Assembly: GCA_022184915.1 (NCBI GenBank)
Contig: JAGTJU010000002.1
Span: forward strand, 806,001 to 870,000
Source: Myxococcales bacterium
GTDB lineage: Bacteria > Myxococcota_A > Polyangia > Fen-1088
Direction of reading: 5' to 3'
Length of the DNA stretch: 64,000 nucleotides
The notes beneath the pieces are model-generated. The model had not been told where the DNA came from and did not search any database. It saw only the letters and a list, made by a program, of their open reading frames with translations. Shown here one piece after another: positions 44,751 through 53,545 of the stretch. A program made the translations under genes and the position numbers. The stretch's first letter is position 1. The number at the start of each line of letters is the position of its first letter.

Positions 44751-45908
44751 TCAGCGCATGAAGATCCAACTCGCAGCCACCGCCAACGTGGCGCCGATGA
44801 CGAGGCCCATACCCACGAGCGCCAACAGCCGCCGGGTGTTGGCCGGGCCCAGGGCAGGTCCCGGGAGTGGGGGCGGGCCGGGCGGTTGCGTGCGTTCGGC
44901 CAAGTGGGCCAGGGCCACGATCGTGTTATCGGCCGTGGCGGAGCGGATGGTGCGGGTGACCCGCGGCAGATCGCCGTCGAGGCGCACGGCCATCTGAGAC
45001 AGGGCCATCGCGGCCTCGTCGAGGCTAGGCCGGGGCGCTCGCTCTTTGTCCATCATGCGGACGATGAAAAGCCTGAGCTCTTCATCCACGCTCGCGACGA
45101 ACTCGCGCGGGTCGGGAACAGGGGCCGTGAGGTGGGCGCGCATGACGTCCACGTATCGCTGTACCTCGGTGCCTGCTCGGCAGCGGAACGGCGGTTTGCC
45201 TGTGAGAAGGTGAAAAAGGCTGCATCCCAGAGAGTAAACGTCGGCCCGCTCGTCGACGTCGTCGCCCCGGGCTTGTTCGGGGGCAATGTAATCGGCCGTG
45301 CCCACCACCATGCCCTTGCCCGTGAGGCTCTTGTCGGCGGCGTGAGATTTCGCCAGGCTGAAGTCCGTGACCTTGACCGCGCCTCGACCCGAGATGCCCA
45401 GGTTGGCAGGTTTCACGTCGCGGTGAATGATGCCCGCCCGCGCCGCCTCGGCCAGTGCCGCCGCGGCTTGCGCCCCGATGGTGGCCACGACCCCGCTGTC
45501 GAGCGGCCCGCGATCATCGAGCAGACGCTGGGTGTCGCCCCCTTCGAGCAACTCCATCGCAAAGTAAGGTCGGTCCGTGCCGTCGATGTGCCCCGACTCG
45601 AACACCGTGATGAGGTTCGGATGCGTCAGTTTCGCCAGAGCCCGCGCCTCGCGAAGGAACCTCTCCTTGACGGTCTGATTCTGAAGGTGCTTGGGTCCCA
45701 GCGTCTTGAGGGCCGTGCGCCGGCCGAGCTGGTCGTCTATGGCCAGGAAGACCTCGCCCATCGATCCCCGACCGAGCAGCTTTTCGATGCGATAGCGCCC
45801 GACCTTTTGGCCGGGGGCCAGCGTGCCGCCTGCCGCGGGCGGCGGAGCGCCAAGAGCGGGGATGGGCCTTTCCAAGCGGGTCTCCTCGGGTGAAGACGAC
45901 GAGCTCAC
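44751..45908 (-). CDS. Membrane-anchored Ser/Thr protein kinase (DFS variant)
   Basis: A 385-residue PknB-type kinase. The kinase domain spans about residues 38-320: glycine loop G-R-G-S-M-G-E-V, Lys68 in A-L-K-T-L, catalytic H-R-D-V-K-P-A-N (Asp164, Asn169) and metal-binding Asp182. The D-F-G motif reads D-F-S; the Asp is kept, so activity is possible, but the Gly change affects activation-loop movement. A Pro-rich linker and one C-terminal membrane helix (about 358-383) follow, with almost nothing outside the membrane. ATG 45908 overlaps the dnaB stop by four bases, so it is translated as part of the dnaB unit. FHA proteins elsewhere in the window are possible readers. Confidence 0.92.
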   Translation of the reverse strand: MSSSSSPEETRLERPIPALGAPPPAAGGTLAPGQKVGRYRIEKLLGRGSMGEVFLAIDDQLGRRTALKTLGPKHLQNQTVKERFLREARALAKLTHPNLITVFESGHIDGTDRPYFAMELLEGGDTQRLLDDRGPLDSGVVATIGAQAAAALAEAARAGIIHRDVKPANLGISGRGAVKVTDFSLAKSHAADKSLTGKGMVVGTADYIAPEQARGDDVDERADVYSLGCSLFHLLTGKPPFRCRAGTEVQRYVDVMRAHLTAPVPDPREFVASVDEELRLFIVRMMDKERAPRPSLDEAAMALSQMAVRLDGDLPRVTRTIRSATADNTIVALAHLAERTQPPGPPPLPGPALGPANTRRLLALVGMGLVIGATLAVAASWIFMR

Positions 45909-47329
45909 TCGAACGGCGCCTCGTTCTCGTCCGCGTAGTTCTCGAACTTGGTGAACTCGCGGATGAAGGTCATGGGAACCGTCCCCGTGGCGCCGTTTCG
46001 GTGCTTGGCCACGATGAGCTCCGCCTTGCCGCGGTTCTCGGTGTCGTCCGGGTTGAAGACCTCTTCGCGGTGGATGAAGCAGATCATGTCTGCGTCCTGC
46101 TCGATCGCGCCCGACTCGCGGAGGTCCGACATCTGCGGCCGTTTGTCTTCGCGCTTTTCCAACCCCCGGTTCAACTGGGAGCAGGCGATGACGGGGATCT
46201 TCAGGTCCTTGGCCAAGGACTTGAGGCCTCGGGAGATCTCGGCAATCTCGCGCTCACGGTTGTCGTCCTTTTTGCTCGAGCCGCGACACAGCTGGAGGTA
46301 GTCGATGACGATGAGCCCGAGCTGCCGGGGGATGCGTCCATTTGCGTCCGGTTTCGGGGGCGGGAAATGGCGCAGGTCTCCTCGAAAACGACGCGCCTTG
46401 GCACGAACGTCCAGAATGCTCGGGGCCGCGGAGTCGTCGATCATGATGGGCGCAGCCGCGAGCCGGCCCCCGGCGGGGTAGATCTTGTTCTTCCAGTCGG
46501 CGTACTCGATGAAGCCGCGCCGGATCCGGCTCTGGTCGATCCGGGCCTCGCTGGCCAACATACGCTCCATCAGTTCGTACTTCGACATTTCGAGCGAAAA
46601 GATGAGCACCGGGACGTTGTGGTGAAGCGCCGCGTTGACGCAGACGTTTACGACCCAAGACGTCTTGCCGACGCCCGGCCGCGCCGCAACGATGATGAGG
46701 TTTTCTGGCTGCAGCCCTGCCGACAAGGCGTCGAATTTTTTGAAGCCGGTGGGAACGCCGTTGACGTCCTTGCGCTCTGCCGCGCGGGCTTCGATGTTTT
46801 CGAGCACTTCGGTCATGTGGTCGCCCACGACCGCGTAGCTTTCCTTGCGGTTCTGCTGGGCCACCTCGAAGACCAAAGACTCGGCCTGGTCCAGGAACTC
46901 TTCGTAGTCACCGAACTCGCCGAACGCGCGCGACTGGATCTCGGCACAGGCGCCGATGAGGCGCCGCAGCGTGGCTTTCTCCTTCACGATGCGCACGTAC
47001 TGCGCCACGTTCTCCGCAGTCGGCACCGAGTTGGCGAGGTTGATCAGGTAAGCCGGCCCTCCCTCGACCCGCGCGAGGGCCCCGCGGGTCTTCAGCTCGT
47101 CGCCGAGCGAGATGATGTCGATGGCCTGGCGCCGTTTGTCGATGGTGAACATCGCGTCGAAGATTTCGCGATGTACGGGTAGGAAGAAGTCGTCTGCGGT
47201 GAGGCTGGTGGCGACCTCGTCGAAGCAGCTGGGCTTGAGCAGCACGCTGCCGAGTGCCGACCGCTCGGCGTCGGCGTTGTTCGGGGGCGCGCGGTGGCTG
47301 ACGATGGGGGCGGGGGCCAATTCGGACAT
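45905..47329 (-). CDS. dnaB: Replicative DNA helicase
   Basis: A 474-residue DnaB from ATG 47329. The N-terminal helical domain (about 10-115) interacts with primase. The RecA-like motor (about 175-470) has Walker A A-R-P-G-V-G-K-T-S, Walker B L-G-L-I-V-I-D-Y-L-Q-L and the downstream A-C-S-Q-L-N-R-G-L-E and D-L-R-E-S-G-A-I-E-Q-D-A-D motifs. It is a hexameric 5'-3' helicase unwinding DNA at the replication fork. A modest insertion (P-P-P-K-P-D-A-N-G-R-I) precedes Walker B. It lies downstream of the rpsF-rpsR-rplI cluster, an order common in bacteria, and is coupled to the kinase gene. Confidence 0.97.
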   Translation of the reverse strand: MSELAPAPIVSHRAPPNNADAERSALGSVLLKPSCFDEVATSLTADDFFLPVHREIFDAMFTIDKRRQAIDIISLGDELKTRGALARVEGGPAYLINLANSVPTAENVAQYVRIVKEKATLRRLIGACAEIQSRAFGEFGDYEEFLDQAESLVFEVAQQNRKESYAVVGDHMTEVLENIEARAAERKDVNGVPTGFKKFDALSAGLQPENLIIVAARPGVGKTSWVVNVCVNAALHHNVPVLIFSLEMSKYELMERMLASEARIDQSRIRRGFIEYADWKNKIYPAGGRLAAAPIMIDDSAAPSILDVRAKARRFRGDLRHFPPPKPDANGRIPRQLGLIVIDYLQLCRGSSKKDDNREREIAEISRGLKSLAKDLKIPVIACSQLNRGLEKREDKRPQMSDLRESGAIEQDADMICFIHREEVFNPDDTENRGKAELIVAKHRNGATGTVPMTFIREFTKFENYADENEAPFE

Positions 47330-47520
47330 GGGCGAAAGACGACTTTGAGCGCGGGAGAAGATCGCGGCCGGCCGGTCCTGGCAGCCCAAGCCTCCTGGCT
47401 CGGATCCGGTGACGGCAGACGCAGCCGAACGAAAACGGCGAGAAGAGCTTACGCCCTCCTCGCCGTCGTGCTGCCGGTGTTTTGCGTCCAGGCCGAGATT
47501 CCGACCAGGCGCTCACCTTC

Positions 47521-47538
47521 CGGAGGTGTTCGCCTCCG
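47521..47538 (-). terminator. Weak hairpin after rplI
   Basis: CGGAGG/CCTCCG with a 6-base spacer lies 20 bases beyond the rplI stop, in the 228-base gap before dnaB. Short and without a T-run, it may only attenuate transcription. Confidence 0.3.
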
Positions 47539-47557
47539 TTGTGCTTTTCGCCTGGGT

Positions 47558-48007
47558 TCAGGCGTCTTGCTTCACCACCCACACCTTGACGGTGGCGGTG
47601 ATGTTGCGACCGAGTTTCACAGGGACCTCAGTCAGGCCGAGCCGCTTGATAGGCTCGTCGAGTACGATGCGCTTGGCGTCGACCGCCACGCCCTGCTTTT
47701 GAATGGCTTCGGCGATGTCGCGGCTCGTGACCGAGCCGTAGAGACGGTCGCCTTCGCCGACGGCGCGGGCGATAGTGACGGCGGTGGCCGACAGCTTCGC
47801 GGCGGCCGCGTCGAGGTCCTTGAGCAACTTGGCATTACGAGCCGCGATCACGCGGCGCTCGTGCTCGATCTTCTTGACGGCGCCCGCCGTCGCCGGCATG
47901 GCGAGTCCGCGGGGCAGCAAATAGTTGCGGGCGTAGCCGGGGCGGATGACCACCACGTCACCTGCATTGCCGAGGTTCTCGACGTCTTCTCGGAGAATGA
48001 CTTGCAT
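47558..48007 (-). CDS. rplI: 50S ribosomal protein L9
   Basis: A 149-residue L9 from ATG 48007. It opens with the invariant M-Q-V-I-L-R-E-D-V-E-N-L-G and has G-Y-A-R-N-Y-L-L-P-R-G-L-A, the N-terminal 23S rRNA-binding domain. The central helix and C-terminal domain (G-S-V-T-S-R-D-I-A-E-A-I) are complete. Length is standard. It follows rpsR by 31 bases in the S6-S18-L9 cluster. Confidence 0.97.
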   Translation of the reverse strand: MQVILREDVENLGNAGDVVVIRPGYARNYLLPRGLAMPATAGAVKKIEHERRVIAARNAKLLKDLDAAAAKLSATAVTIARAVGEGDRLYGSVTSRDIAEAIQKQGVAVDAKRIVLDEPIKRLGLTEVPVKLGRNITATVKVWVVKQDA

Positions 48008-48038
48008 GTTCTGCCTCTTGTCCGAAGGGGTGTTCGAT

Positions 48039-48293
48039 TTAGGTCGACGAGGCGCCGTAAGGCATGAGGGCAATCATGCGGGCGCGACGAATCGCCAGGG
48101 CCACTTCGCGCTGACGCTTGGCCGTGAGGCCCGTGAGCCGGCGCGGAATCAGCTTGCCGCGTTCGGTGACGAACTGGCGAAGCAACTCGACGTCCTTGTA
48201 GTCGACCCTGTACGCCGGGTCCGTGTAGATCGGGTGCCGTGAGCGTTGGGGACGGGCTTCCGTCTCTTGATCGAAGCTGCGATCCATCGACAT
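48039..48293 (-). CDS. rpsR: 30S ribosomal protein S18
   Basis: An 84-residue S18 from ATG 48293, with GGAG eight bases upstream. The core [12 protein letters not shown] and the [17 protein letters not shown] segment are diagnostic. S18 binds S6 on the platform of the 30S subunit. The start codon lies two bases after the rpsF stop. No zinc-binding Cys are present, so it is the Cys-free form. Confidence 0.97.
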   Translation of the reverse strand: MSMDRSFDQETEARPQRSRHPIYTDPAYRVDYKDVELLRQFVTERGKLIPRRLTGLTAKRQREVALAIRRARMIALMPYGASST

Positions 48294-48295
48294 GC

Positions 48296-48817
48296 TTATT
48301 TCTCCTCGCCTTCGGCGCTTGCAGAGACGCGCGCACCAATCACGTCGTCATCATCGTCATCGTCATCGTGGGAAGCGGCCGACGAACGGTGACCCACGGC
48401 CAGATCTTCTTCGTCGGGTCCGGGCACGGAGGCGCTGGCGAAGGACTCGTCCGTGACGCTGGCTTCCTTGCTGCCCGGCTCGACGTTCTCGGCGATCTTG
48501 ACGGTGTAAAAGCGGATGACCGAGTCGGCGATCTTCAGGTTGCGCTCGACCTCGTCCACCAGGCCGGACTTGCCGAGGTAGTGCCAGAACAGGTAGGTGC
48601 CCTTGAGGTGCTTTTGCACCTCGAAGGCCAGGCGACGCTTGCCCCAGTTCTCGACCTTGAGAAGCTGGCCACCATTGCCTTCGATGACCCCGCGCACCTT
48701 CTTGTTCACCTCCGAAATCGTGGTTTCGTTGGCGTCGGGACGCAGGATATAGATCGTTTCGTACTCACGCAGCCGCCCAGGTATGTCGCGGCTCGAGAGC
48801 AGTCTTTCTGCTGCCAT
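48296..48817 (-). CDS. rpsF: 30S ribosomal protein S6 with long acidic C-terminal tail
   Basis: A 173-residue S6 from ATG 48817. The core (about residues 15-110) has [23 protein letters not shown] and G-T-Y-L-F-W. S6 of other bacteria is about 95-135 residues. Here an extra tail of some 60 residues is strongly acidic, with a run of eight Asp encoded by a GAT/GAC trinucleotide repeat. In some bacteria S6 is extended by added glutamates through RimK; a genome-encoded acidic tail may serve a comparable role (inference). First gene of the S6-S18-L9 cluster. Confidence 0.96.
   Translation of the reverse strand: MAAERLLSSRDIPGRLREYETIYILRPDANETTISEVNKKVRGVIEGNGGQLLKVENWGKRRLAFEVQKHLKGTYLFWHYLGKSGLVDEVERNLKIADSVIRFYTVKIAENVEPGSKEASVTDESFASASVPGPDEEDLAVGHRSSAASHDDDDDDDDVIGARVSASAEGEEK
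48344..48370 (-). repeat. Trinucleotide repeat encoding poly-Asp in rpsF
   Basis: Nine consecutive near-identical triplets (ATC/GTC on the plus strand) encode the Asp run of the S6 tail. The repeat is in frame, so slippage would alter tail length without frameshift when whole triplets are gained or lost. Confidence 0.6.
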
Positions 48818-48959
48818 GTGTGATTCCTCGTGGAAAGAAGCCCGGAGGCAAGCTCCGAGCAAGGACGGAAAGGCCGGTAAGCTAGGGGATCGCGGTCGTT
48901 CTGTCTTGGCTTTTTCGTGATTTTTTCACCCTCGCGGGCTGCCAGGGATGACGCAGCGC

Positions 48960-49541
48960 CTATTCGACCGGCCCGAGGGCGCGTCCGTTGAAGCGGTTCA
49001 TGGCGGCCGTGATGCCCAGCTCCACCACCGCTTCCACCGCATCCGCTGCCAGGTCCACGAAGGCGGGAAGCTGCTTGCGCTCGTCAGACGAGAAGCGAGA
49101 CAGCAGGTAGTCGGCTGGATCTCGCCCGGGCGGCGGACGGCCCACGCCGGCCCGCACGCGGGGAAAGTCCTTGGTGCCGAGGTGAGAGATGAGAGACTTG
49201 AGGCCGTTGTGGCCGCCGGGGCCCCCTCCGGACGCCAGCTTGAGGCGGGCGAAGGGTACGTCGAGCTCGTCGTGGACCACCAGCACACGCTCGGGCGGGA
49301 TCTTCCAGAATCCGGCCATACGTCCCACGGATTGGCCGGACAGATTCATGTATTCCATGGGCCTCAAGAACACGATCCGCTGGCCGCAGAGCTCGGCGTC
49401 CGTGGTCTCCCCCCCGAACTTCGTCTTCGCCGCGGGGGCGCGCGCACGGTCTCGGAGGGCCGTTTCGACCATGAAGCCCAGATTGTGTCGCGTGTCTTCG
49501 TACTTCGGCCCTGGATTTCCGAGGCCTACCACCAGCCACAT
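48960..49541 (-). CDS. pth: Peptidyl-tRNA hydrolase
   Basis: A 193-residue Pth from ATG 49541, where the protein opens M-W-L-V-V-G-L-G-N-P-G. The catalytic His is in T-R-H-N-L-G-F; M-N-L-S-G, V-V-H-D-E-L-D and G-G-G-P-G-G-H-N-G-L-K-S follow as expected. It releases tRNA from peptidyl-tRNAs that drop off the ribosome. It lies between rplY and rpsF on the same strand, a common order (prs-rplY-pth). Confidence 0.97.
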   Translation of the reverse strand: MWLVVGLGNPGPKYEDTRHNLGFMVETALRDRARAPAAKTKFGGETTDAELCGQRIVFLRPMEYMNLSGQSVGRMAGFWKIPPERVLVVHDELDVPFARLKLASGGGPGGHNGLKSLISHLGTKDFPRVRAGVGRPPPGRDPADYLLSRFSSDERKQLPAFVDLAADAVEAVVELGITAAMNRFNGRALGPVE

Positions 49542-49649
49542 GCACGTGCCTCCCGAAATGCCGAAGGGCCGCTGGCGAAGGTTCGCGAGCGGCCCCGAGG
49601 ACAAAGCAAGGTGGCCCCGCAGGACCGTCCTTCGCCCTGACGGCTTGGT

Positions 49650-50309
49650 TTACTTCTTGTCTTCCTTTTTGGCGTCCTTCGCGGGCGCAGCGGCAGCGGC
49701 AGCGGCGGGCGTGGCGGCTGCGGTCTCGGCGACGGCCTCCGGCGTGTCGCGGTGGCTCATGACCGAGGCGATGGCATCCTCGGCGTGAAGCAGGGGACGC
49801 AGCCCCTGGACCAGCTTGAGGTCCCGCACGTGAACGACGGCGCCGATGCCGAGCTCGGTCACGTCCACCTCGATGCGGGCCGGAATGGCGCCTGGCTTGG
49901 CAGCCAAACGCAGCTCGTGAACGCTCTGGTGAAGGGTGCCGCCCAGCACCACGCCTTGAGGCGTGCCCTTGAGCACGATGGGAACGGTCACGCGGACTTC
50001 TTCGTCGAGGTCGATGCGGATGAAATCCACGTGCTCGATGCGGCGAGAGAGGGGGCTAATCTGCGCGTCGCGCACCATGACGGTCAACGGGCCTTGCGCG
50101 TGGCCGCCCACGTTGAGAGAGAACACGGTGTTGCGCCGACGTTCCTTGTCCATCGCCTTGACGATCGCGTTCGGATCGATCGAGAGGGCCAGCGGAGGCT
50201 CTTTGCGTCCGTACAGAATGGCGGGCACCTTGCCAGAGGAGCGGGTGCGGCGGGCCGAGCCCTTGCCCGTGGTCGTACGTACGTCTGCGTCGATTTGTGC
50301 GAAGTCCAT
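49650..50309 (-). CDS. rplY: 50S ribosomal protein L25, general stress protein Ctc type
   Basis: A 219-residue Ctc/L25 from ATG 50309. The N-terminal L25 domain (about 5-95) binds 5S rRNA and has R-T-T-T-G-K-G-S-A-R-R and V-P-A-I-L-Y-G. The TL5/Ctc C-terminal beta-domain (about 100-185) includes V-T-V-P-I-V-L-K-G-T-P-Q-G-V. The last 30 residues are an Ala/Lys-rich tail that makes the protein longer than most. It lies between prs and pth. Confidence 0.95.
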   Translation of the reverse strand: MDFAQIDADVRTTTGKGSARRTRSSGKVPAILYGRKEPPLALSIDPNAIVKAMDKERRRNTVFSLNVGGHAQGPLTVMVRDAQISPLSRRIEHVDFIRIDLDEEVRVTVPIVLKGTPQGVVLGGTLHQSVHELRLAAKPGAIPARIEVDVTELGIGAVVHVRDLKLVQGLRPLLHAEDAIASVMSHRDTPEAVAETAAATPAAAAAAAPAKDAKKEDKK

Positions 50310-50397
50310 GATCTTGACCTTTTTCGTTCTGCTTGCGGCCGGTGCCGCCGTCAATTGCGGACAGAGCCGCTGTTACCCTAGCGGCCCTTGCCGCGAC

Positions 50398-51339
50398 CTA
50401 TATGAAAAGCGAGCTGATCGAATCTCCCGTGTGGATGCGCTTGACCGCCTCGCTGAGGAGGGGGGCGATCGACAGGACCTTGATCTTGGGATTCTCCACC
50501 ACCTCGCTGCGGTGGGGAATGCTGTCGGTGACGATGACCTGGTCGATGGGCGAGGCCACGATGCGCTCGAGCGCCGGCCCGGAGAGCAGGCCGTGGGTAC
50601 AACAAGCGTGCACCGACCGCGCGCCCTGGTCCTTGATGGCTTTGGCGGCAGCGCACAAGGTCCCCGCGGTATCGATCAGGTCGTCGACAATGATGGCGTC
50701 GCGATCTTTCACGTCGCCGATGATGTTGACGACCTCGGCCACGTTGGCCGCCGGCCGACGTTTATCGATGATGGCAAGACCACAGTTGAGGCGCTTGGAG
50801 AACGCACGCGCGCGCTCGACGCCGCCGGCGTCTGGCGAGACGATCACCGCCTGAGCCCCGAAGTGCGTCTTGAGGTACTCCATCTGCACGGGCATCGCGT
50901 ACAAGTGGTCGACGGGAATGTTGAAGAAGCCTTGGATCTGGCCTGCATGGAGGTCCATGGCCAGCACACGTGTCACGCCGGCGGCCGTGAGCACGTCGGC
51001 GGCAAGCCGGGCCGAGATCGGCGTTCGCGGTTTGGTCTTCCGGTCCTGGCGCGCGTAGCCGAAATAAGGAATGACGCCGATGATCGAGCCAGCCGAGGCG
51101 CGTCGTAGCGCGTCGATCATGACCAGCAGTTCCATCAGGTTGTCGTTGACCGGGGTGCACGTGGGTTGAACCACGAAGCAATTCACTCCCCGGACGTTCT
51201 CCTTGATCTCGACGTAAACCTCACCGTCTGCGAAGCGGGTCACCTCGGCGCGGCCCATCGGAACCTCGAGCTGCCTGCAGATCGCCTCCGTCAGCGCCCG
51301 GTGGGCGTTTCCGGAAAAAATGGTGAGAGCTTTCAGCAA
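50398..51339 (-). CDS. prs: Ribose-phosphate pyrophosphokinase (PRPP synthetase)
   Basis: A 313-residue enzyme making PRPP from ribose 5-phosphate and ATP. I place the start at TTG 51339 because GGAG lies seven bases upstream, it gives the usual N-terminus ([12 protein letters not shown]) and the length matches the family. A longer start at ATG 51423 would use the predicted -35 element as its first codons. Class I landmarks are present: [39 protein letters not shown] and the PRPP loop [10 protein letters not shown]. It is divergent from lgt. Confidence 0.95.
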   Translation of the reverse strand: MLKALTIFSGNAHRALTEAICRQLEVPMGRAEVTRFADGEVYVEIKENVRGVNCFVVQPTCTPVNDNLMELLVMIDALRRASAGSIIGVIPYFGYARQDRKTKPRTPISARLAADVLTAAGVTRVLAMDLHAGQIQGFFNIPVDHLYAMPVQMEYLKTHFGAQAVIVSPDAGGVERARAFSKRLNCGLAIIDKRRPAANVAEVVNIIGDVKDRDAIIVDDLIDTAGTLCAAAKAIKDQGARSVHACCTHGLLSGPALERIVASPIDQVIVTDSIPHRSEVVENPKIKVLSIAPLLSEAVKRIHTGDSISSLFI

Positions 51340-51394
51340 GGTTTGACTCCGCAGGCTCGAACGACGGCGGCGGGGGGCCGCCAGGAAGGCGCGA

Positions 51395-51423
51395 ATACTG
51401 CCACCGGGGTTGGTAGGTGTCAA
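51395..51423 (-). promoter_or_regulatory. Probable sigma70-type promoter of prs
   Basis: On the minus strand a perfect TTGACA (51423-51418) is followed after 17 bases by CAGTAT (51400-51395), a fair -10. Transcription would start near 51388, leaving a leader of about 50 bases before the TTG start of prs. Confidence 0.5.
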
Positions 51424-51564
51424 TCATGATGCAACGTGTCTTCTGGCCCGAAGTCGAGGCCCGCCGGGAGGTTAGGCGTCTGCGCGGCGCGCGTGCGGGA
51501 AAAAGGCGGTTTGCAAAGGGCGCGTCCCGCTGTAGGAGTTAAGCCCCAGCTTCCGAGGCGATTC

Positions 51565-52326
51565 ATGATTCCCTACTTCCAGCAACCGCGGCTACACCTT
51601 GGTCCTCTCACCGTCCACGCCTTCGGAGCCCTCGTGGCCACCGGCGTCCTGGTCGGGACCGAGGTCCTGAAGCGGCGGGCTCGGAAAGATGGCCTCGACC
51701 CTCTCTTGGCGGTTCGCTTCCTGACCTGGGTGCTGGTGGGAGGCTTCATCGGCGCGCACCTCGTGGATCGCTTCGTTTACTTTCCGCGCGAGACCTTCGC
51801 CGATCCGATTTCGATCCTGAAGATATGGCAGGGCCTTTCCTCGTTCGGCGGGTTTCTTGGGGCCATCGTGGGCGCGACGGCCTTCATCAAGAAGGGGTAT
51901 CTCGGCGCCAAAACGTGGTCGTATCTGGACGTGGTGGCTTACGCCTTCCCGGTGGGCTGGGTGTTTGGGCGCACGGGCTGCTTCGTGGCCTTCGATCACC
52001 CCGGTTCACCCACCGACTTCTTTTTGGGCATGGCCGAAGCGCCGGGCGGCCCCGTCATCCACAACCTGGGTCTGGAGGAGGCCATCTACACCTTCTTCCT
52101 GATGCTCACCTTCTTTGCGCTCGGTCGGAAGCCGCGGTTTCCCGGGTTCTTCGTGGGCATGCTGGCAGTACTCTACGCCCCGGTCCGGTTTGCGCTCGAT
52201 TTCATGCGCAAGGTGGACGTGCGCTACTTCAACCTGACCCCCGGTCAGTGGGGCTCGATCGCGCTTCTGATCGTGGGCATCTACATTCTGAAACGGCAAT
52301 CGCGTTTGGCGAACGCCCGGGCCTGA
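51565..52326 (+). CDS. lgt: Prolipoprotein diacylglyceryl transferase family protein, divergent motif
   Basis: A 253-residue polytopic membrane protein from ATG 51565. Its seven or so hydrophobic segments and L-G-P-L-T-V-H-A-F-G start match Lgt, which adds diacylglycerol to the lipobox Cys of lipoproteins. The signature G-R-x-G-x-F is present as G-R-T-G-C-F, but the following N-x-E of E. coli Lgt is absent; the sequence continues V-A-F-D-H-P-G. The S-F-H-G-G segment reads S-F-G-G-F, so the His reported as important in E. coli is missing. It may be a variant Lgt or a second paralogue. At least four lipoprotein genes in the window would need an Lgt. Confidence 0.82.
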   Translation: MIPYFQQPRLHLGPLTVHAFGALVATGVLVGTEVLKRRARKDGLDPLLAVRFLTWVLVGGFIGAHLVDRFVYFPRETFADPISILKIWQGLSSFGGFLGAIVGATAFIKKGYLGAKTWSYLDVVAYAFPVGWVFGRTGCFVAFDHPGSPTDFFLGMAEAPGGPVIHNLGLEEAIYTFFLMLTFFALGRKPRFPGFFVGMLAVLYAPVRFALDFMRKVDVRYFNLTPGQWGSIALLIVGIYILKRQSRLANARA

Positions 52327-52343
52327 CAGCCTCCCCCGGAGTC

Positions 52344-53525
52344 TCAGGAGGCGGGCCCCTCGCGCGGGGGCGCGAAGCTATCGTGGTAGCCGGCGTCTTC
52401 CACGCCAAGGGCTGTGGTGCTCGCGTGAAGGGGCGCGAAGGTGTCGAGCATCACGGCGAGTTCGTTGGTGTGCGTGCTGCCCAGGCTGCCCTCGTAGGCC
52501 CCTGGATGCGGGCCGTGTGGGATCCCGGCAGGGTGGTGGGAAAGGCTTCCAGGGCCGACGCCCTTGCGCGAAGTGAAGTTGCCGTCGCAGTAAAAGATCA
52601 CCTCGTCACAGTCGACGGAGCTGTGTGGGTAGGGACAAGGGATGGCCTGCGGGTGGAAATCGACGGGGCGGGGAACAAAGCTGCACACCAGGGCTCCGCG
52701 GGTCGCAAAGGTGCCGTGCCACGTGGGCGGCAGGTGCACGAGTCCGACCCGCGGCTGGAAGGACCGTATCGGAAACACGAACGGATAGACGCTGCCGTCC
52801 CAGCCCACCACGTCGAGCGGTGTGTGTGCGCTGGTAAACACGTCGAAGCGTCCCTGTCGCTTCACCACCACGTCCCGGAGCCCCTCGTCGTTCGGGCCCT
52901 CGAAGCGCGGGGCGCGGAAGTCGCGATGACAGTACGGCGCGTCCATGCGGAGCTGCCCGTGCTCGTTGCGCCACTGCGCCGGCAGGTCGAGCCCGCCGCG
53001 GCACTCGATCTCGAGCCAGTGCTGTTCGATGCCCCTGTCGGGGATGAAGCGATGAATCACGCCCCGGGGGATGACCACGTAGTCTCCCGCCGAGAACGTG
53101 AGATCGCCGAGCGTCGTTCGCAGGAGTCCGCTGCCCCGAAAAATGAAGAAGAGGTCGTCGCCGTCCCCGTTCGCGAAGTAAGCGGGATCGGCCTTGTCGG
53201 GAAACAGGGTGGCGATGCTGACGTCATCGTTCCACAGCAACACGTGCCGCGCGCCGAGGGCGCTCCCTCGTCGTTCAGCAAGTCCCGGGGTGCGGTAATG
53301 GCGACGTCGCAAGGGTCTAACGGGTGCGGGTTGAGGGGCTCCGAAGCCATACTTGGCCCCACCGGGGACCGCGGTGTGGGGAGCGTGCAGGTGGTAGCTC
53401 ATCGTGTAGGGCCCGTCGAAGCCCCGCCGCGTGAGGCACTGCTCGAACAAGAGCTGCCCCGCCTCGTCCCTCGCGGCCACGTGGTGTTTGGGGGGCAACA
53501 GCCCTTCGGCGCGGCGTTCGATCAT
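52344..53525 (-). CDS. hmgA: Homogentisate 1,2-dioxygenase
   Basis: A 393-residue protein from ATG 53525. It opens the ring of homogentisate to maleylacetoacetate in tyrosine degradation. Cupin segments F-A-N-G-D-G-D-D-L-F-F, G-D-Y-V-V-I-P-R-G-V-I-H-R-F and W-R-N-E-H-G-Q-L-R-M-D-A-P match HGO. The iron-ligand region lies in P-H-S-S-V-D-C-D-E-V and I-P-H-G-P-H-P-G. Length fits the shorter bacterial type. It starts 20 bases after the hppD stop, so both form one unit. Because hppD is frameshifted, the uninterrupted frame joining the two genes is an artefact and not a fusion. Confidence 0.93.
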   Translation of the reverse strand: MIERRAEGLLPPKHHVAARDEAGQLLFEQCLTRRGFDGPYTMSYHLHAPHTAVPGGAKYGFGAPQPAPVRPLRRRHYRTPGLAERRGSALGARHVLLWNDDVSIATLFPDKADPAYFANGDGDDLFFIFRGSGLLRTTLGDLTFSAGDYVVIPRGVIHRFIPDRGIEQHWLEIECRGGLDLPAQWRNEHGQLRMDAPYCHRDFRAPRFEGPNDEGLRDVVVKRQGRFDVFTSAHTPLDVVGWDGSVYPFVFPIRSFQPRVGLVHLPPTWHGTFATRGALVCSFVPRPVDFHPQAIPCPYPHSSVDCDEVIFYCDGNFTSRKGVGPGSLSHHPAGIPHGPHPGAYEGSLGSTHTNELAVMLDTFAPLHASTTALGVEDAGYHDSFAPPREGPAS

Positions 53526-53545
53526 GAGCCCAGTATATGACGGCT

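Noticed and set aside
44748-44753. TGATCA palindrome at the abutting stops of the phosphatase and kinase genes
   Set aside because: Two stop codons back to back on opposite strands create this palindrome by themselves, so it is not evidence for a regulatory site.
47330-47557. Possible gene between rplI and dnaB
   Set aside because: No frame has a start with a ribosome site or protein-like composition; only a weak hairpin is seen.
51340-51423. ATG at 51423 as start of prs
   Set aside because: It coincides with a perfect TTGACA -35 and would add 28 residues absent from the family; TTG 51339 has a well-spaced GGAG.
53260-53345. Suspected frameshift inside hmgA, because an alternative frame reads plausibly
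   Set aside because: The in-frame sequence R-P-L-R-R-R-H-Y matches the pattern expected for bacterial homogentisate dioxygenase, so hmgA is intact.
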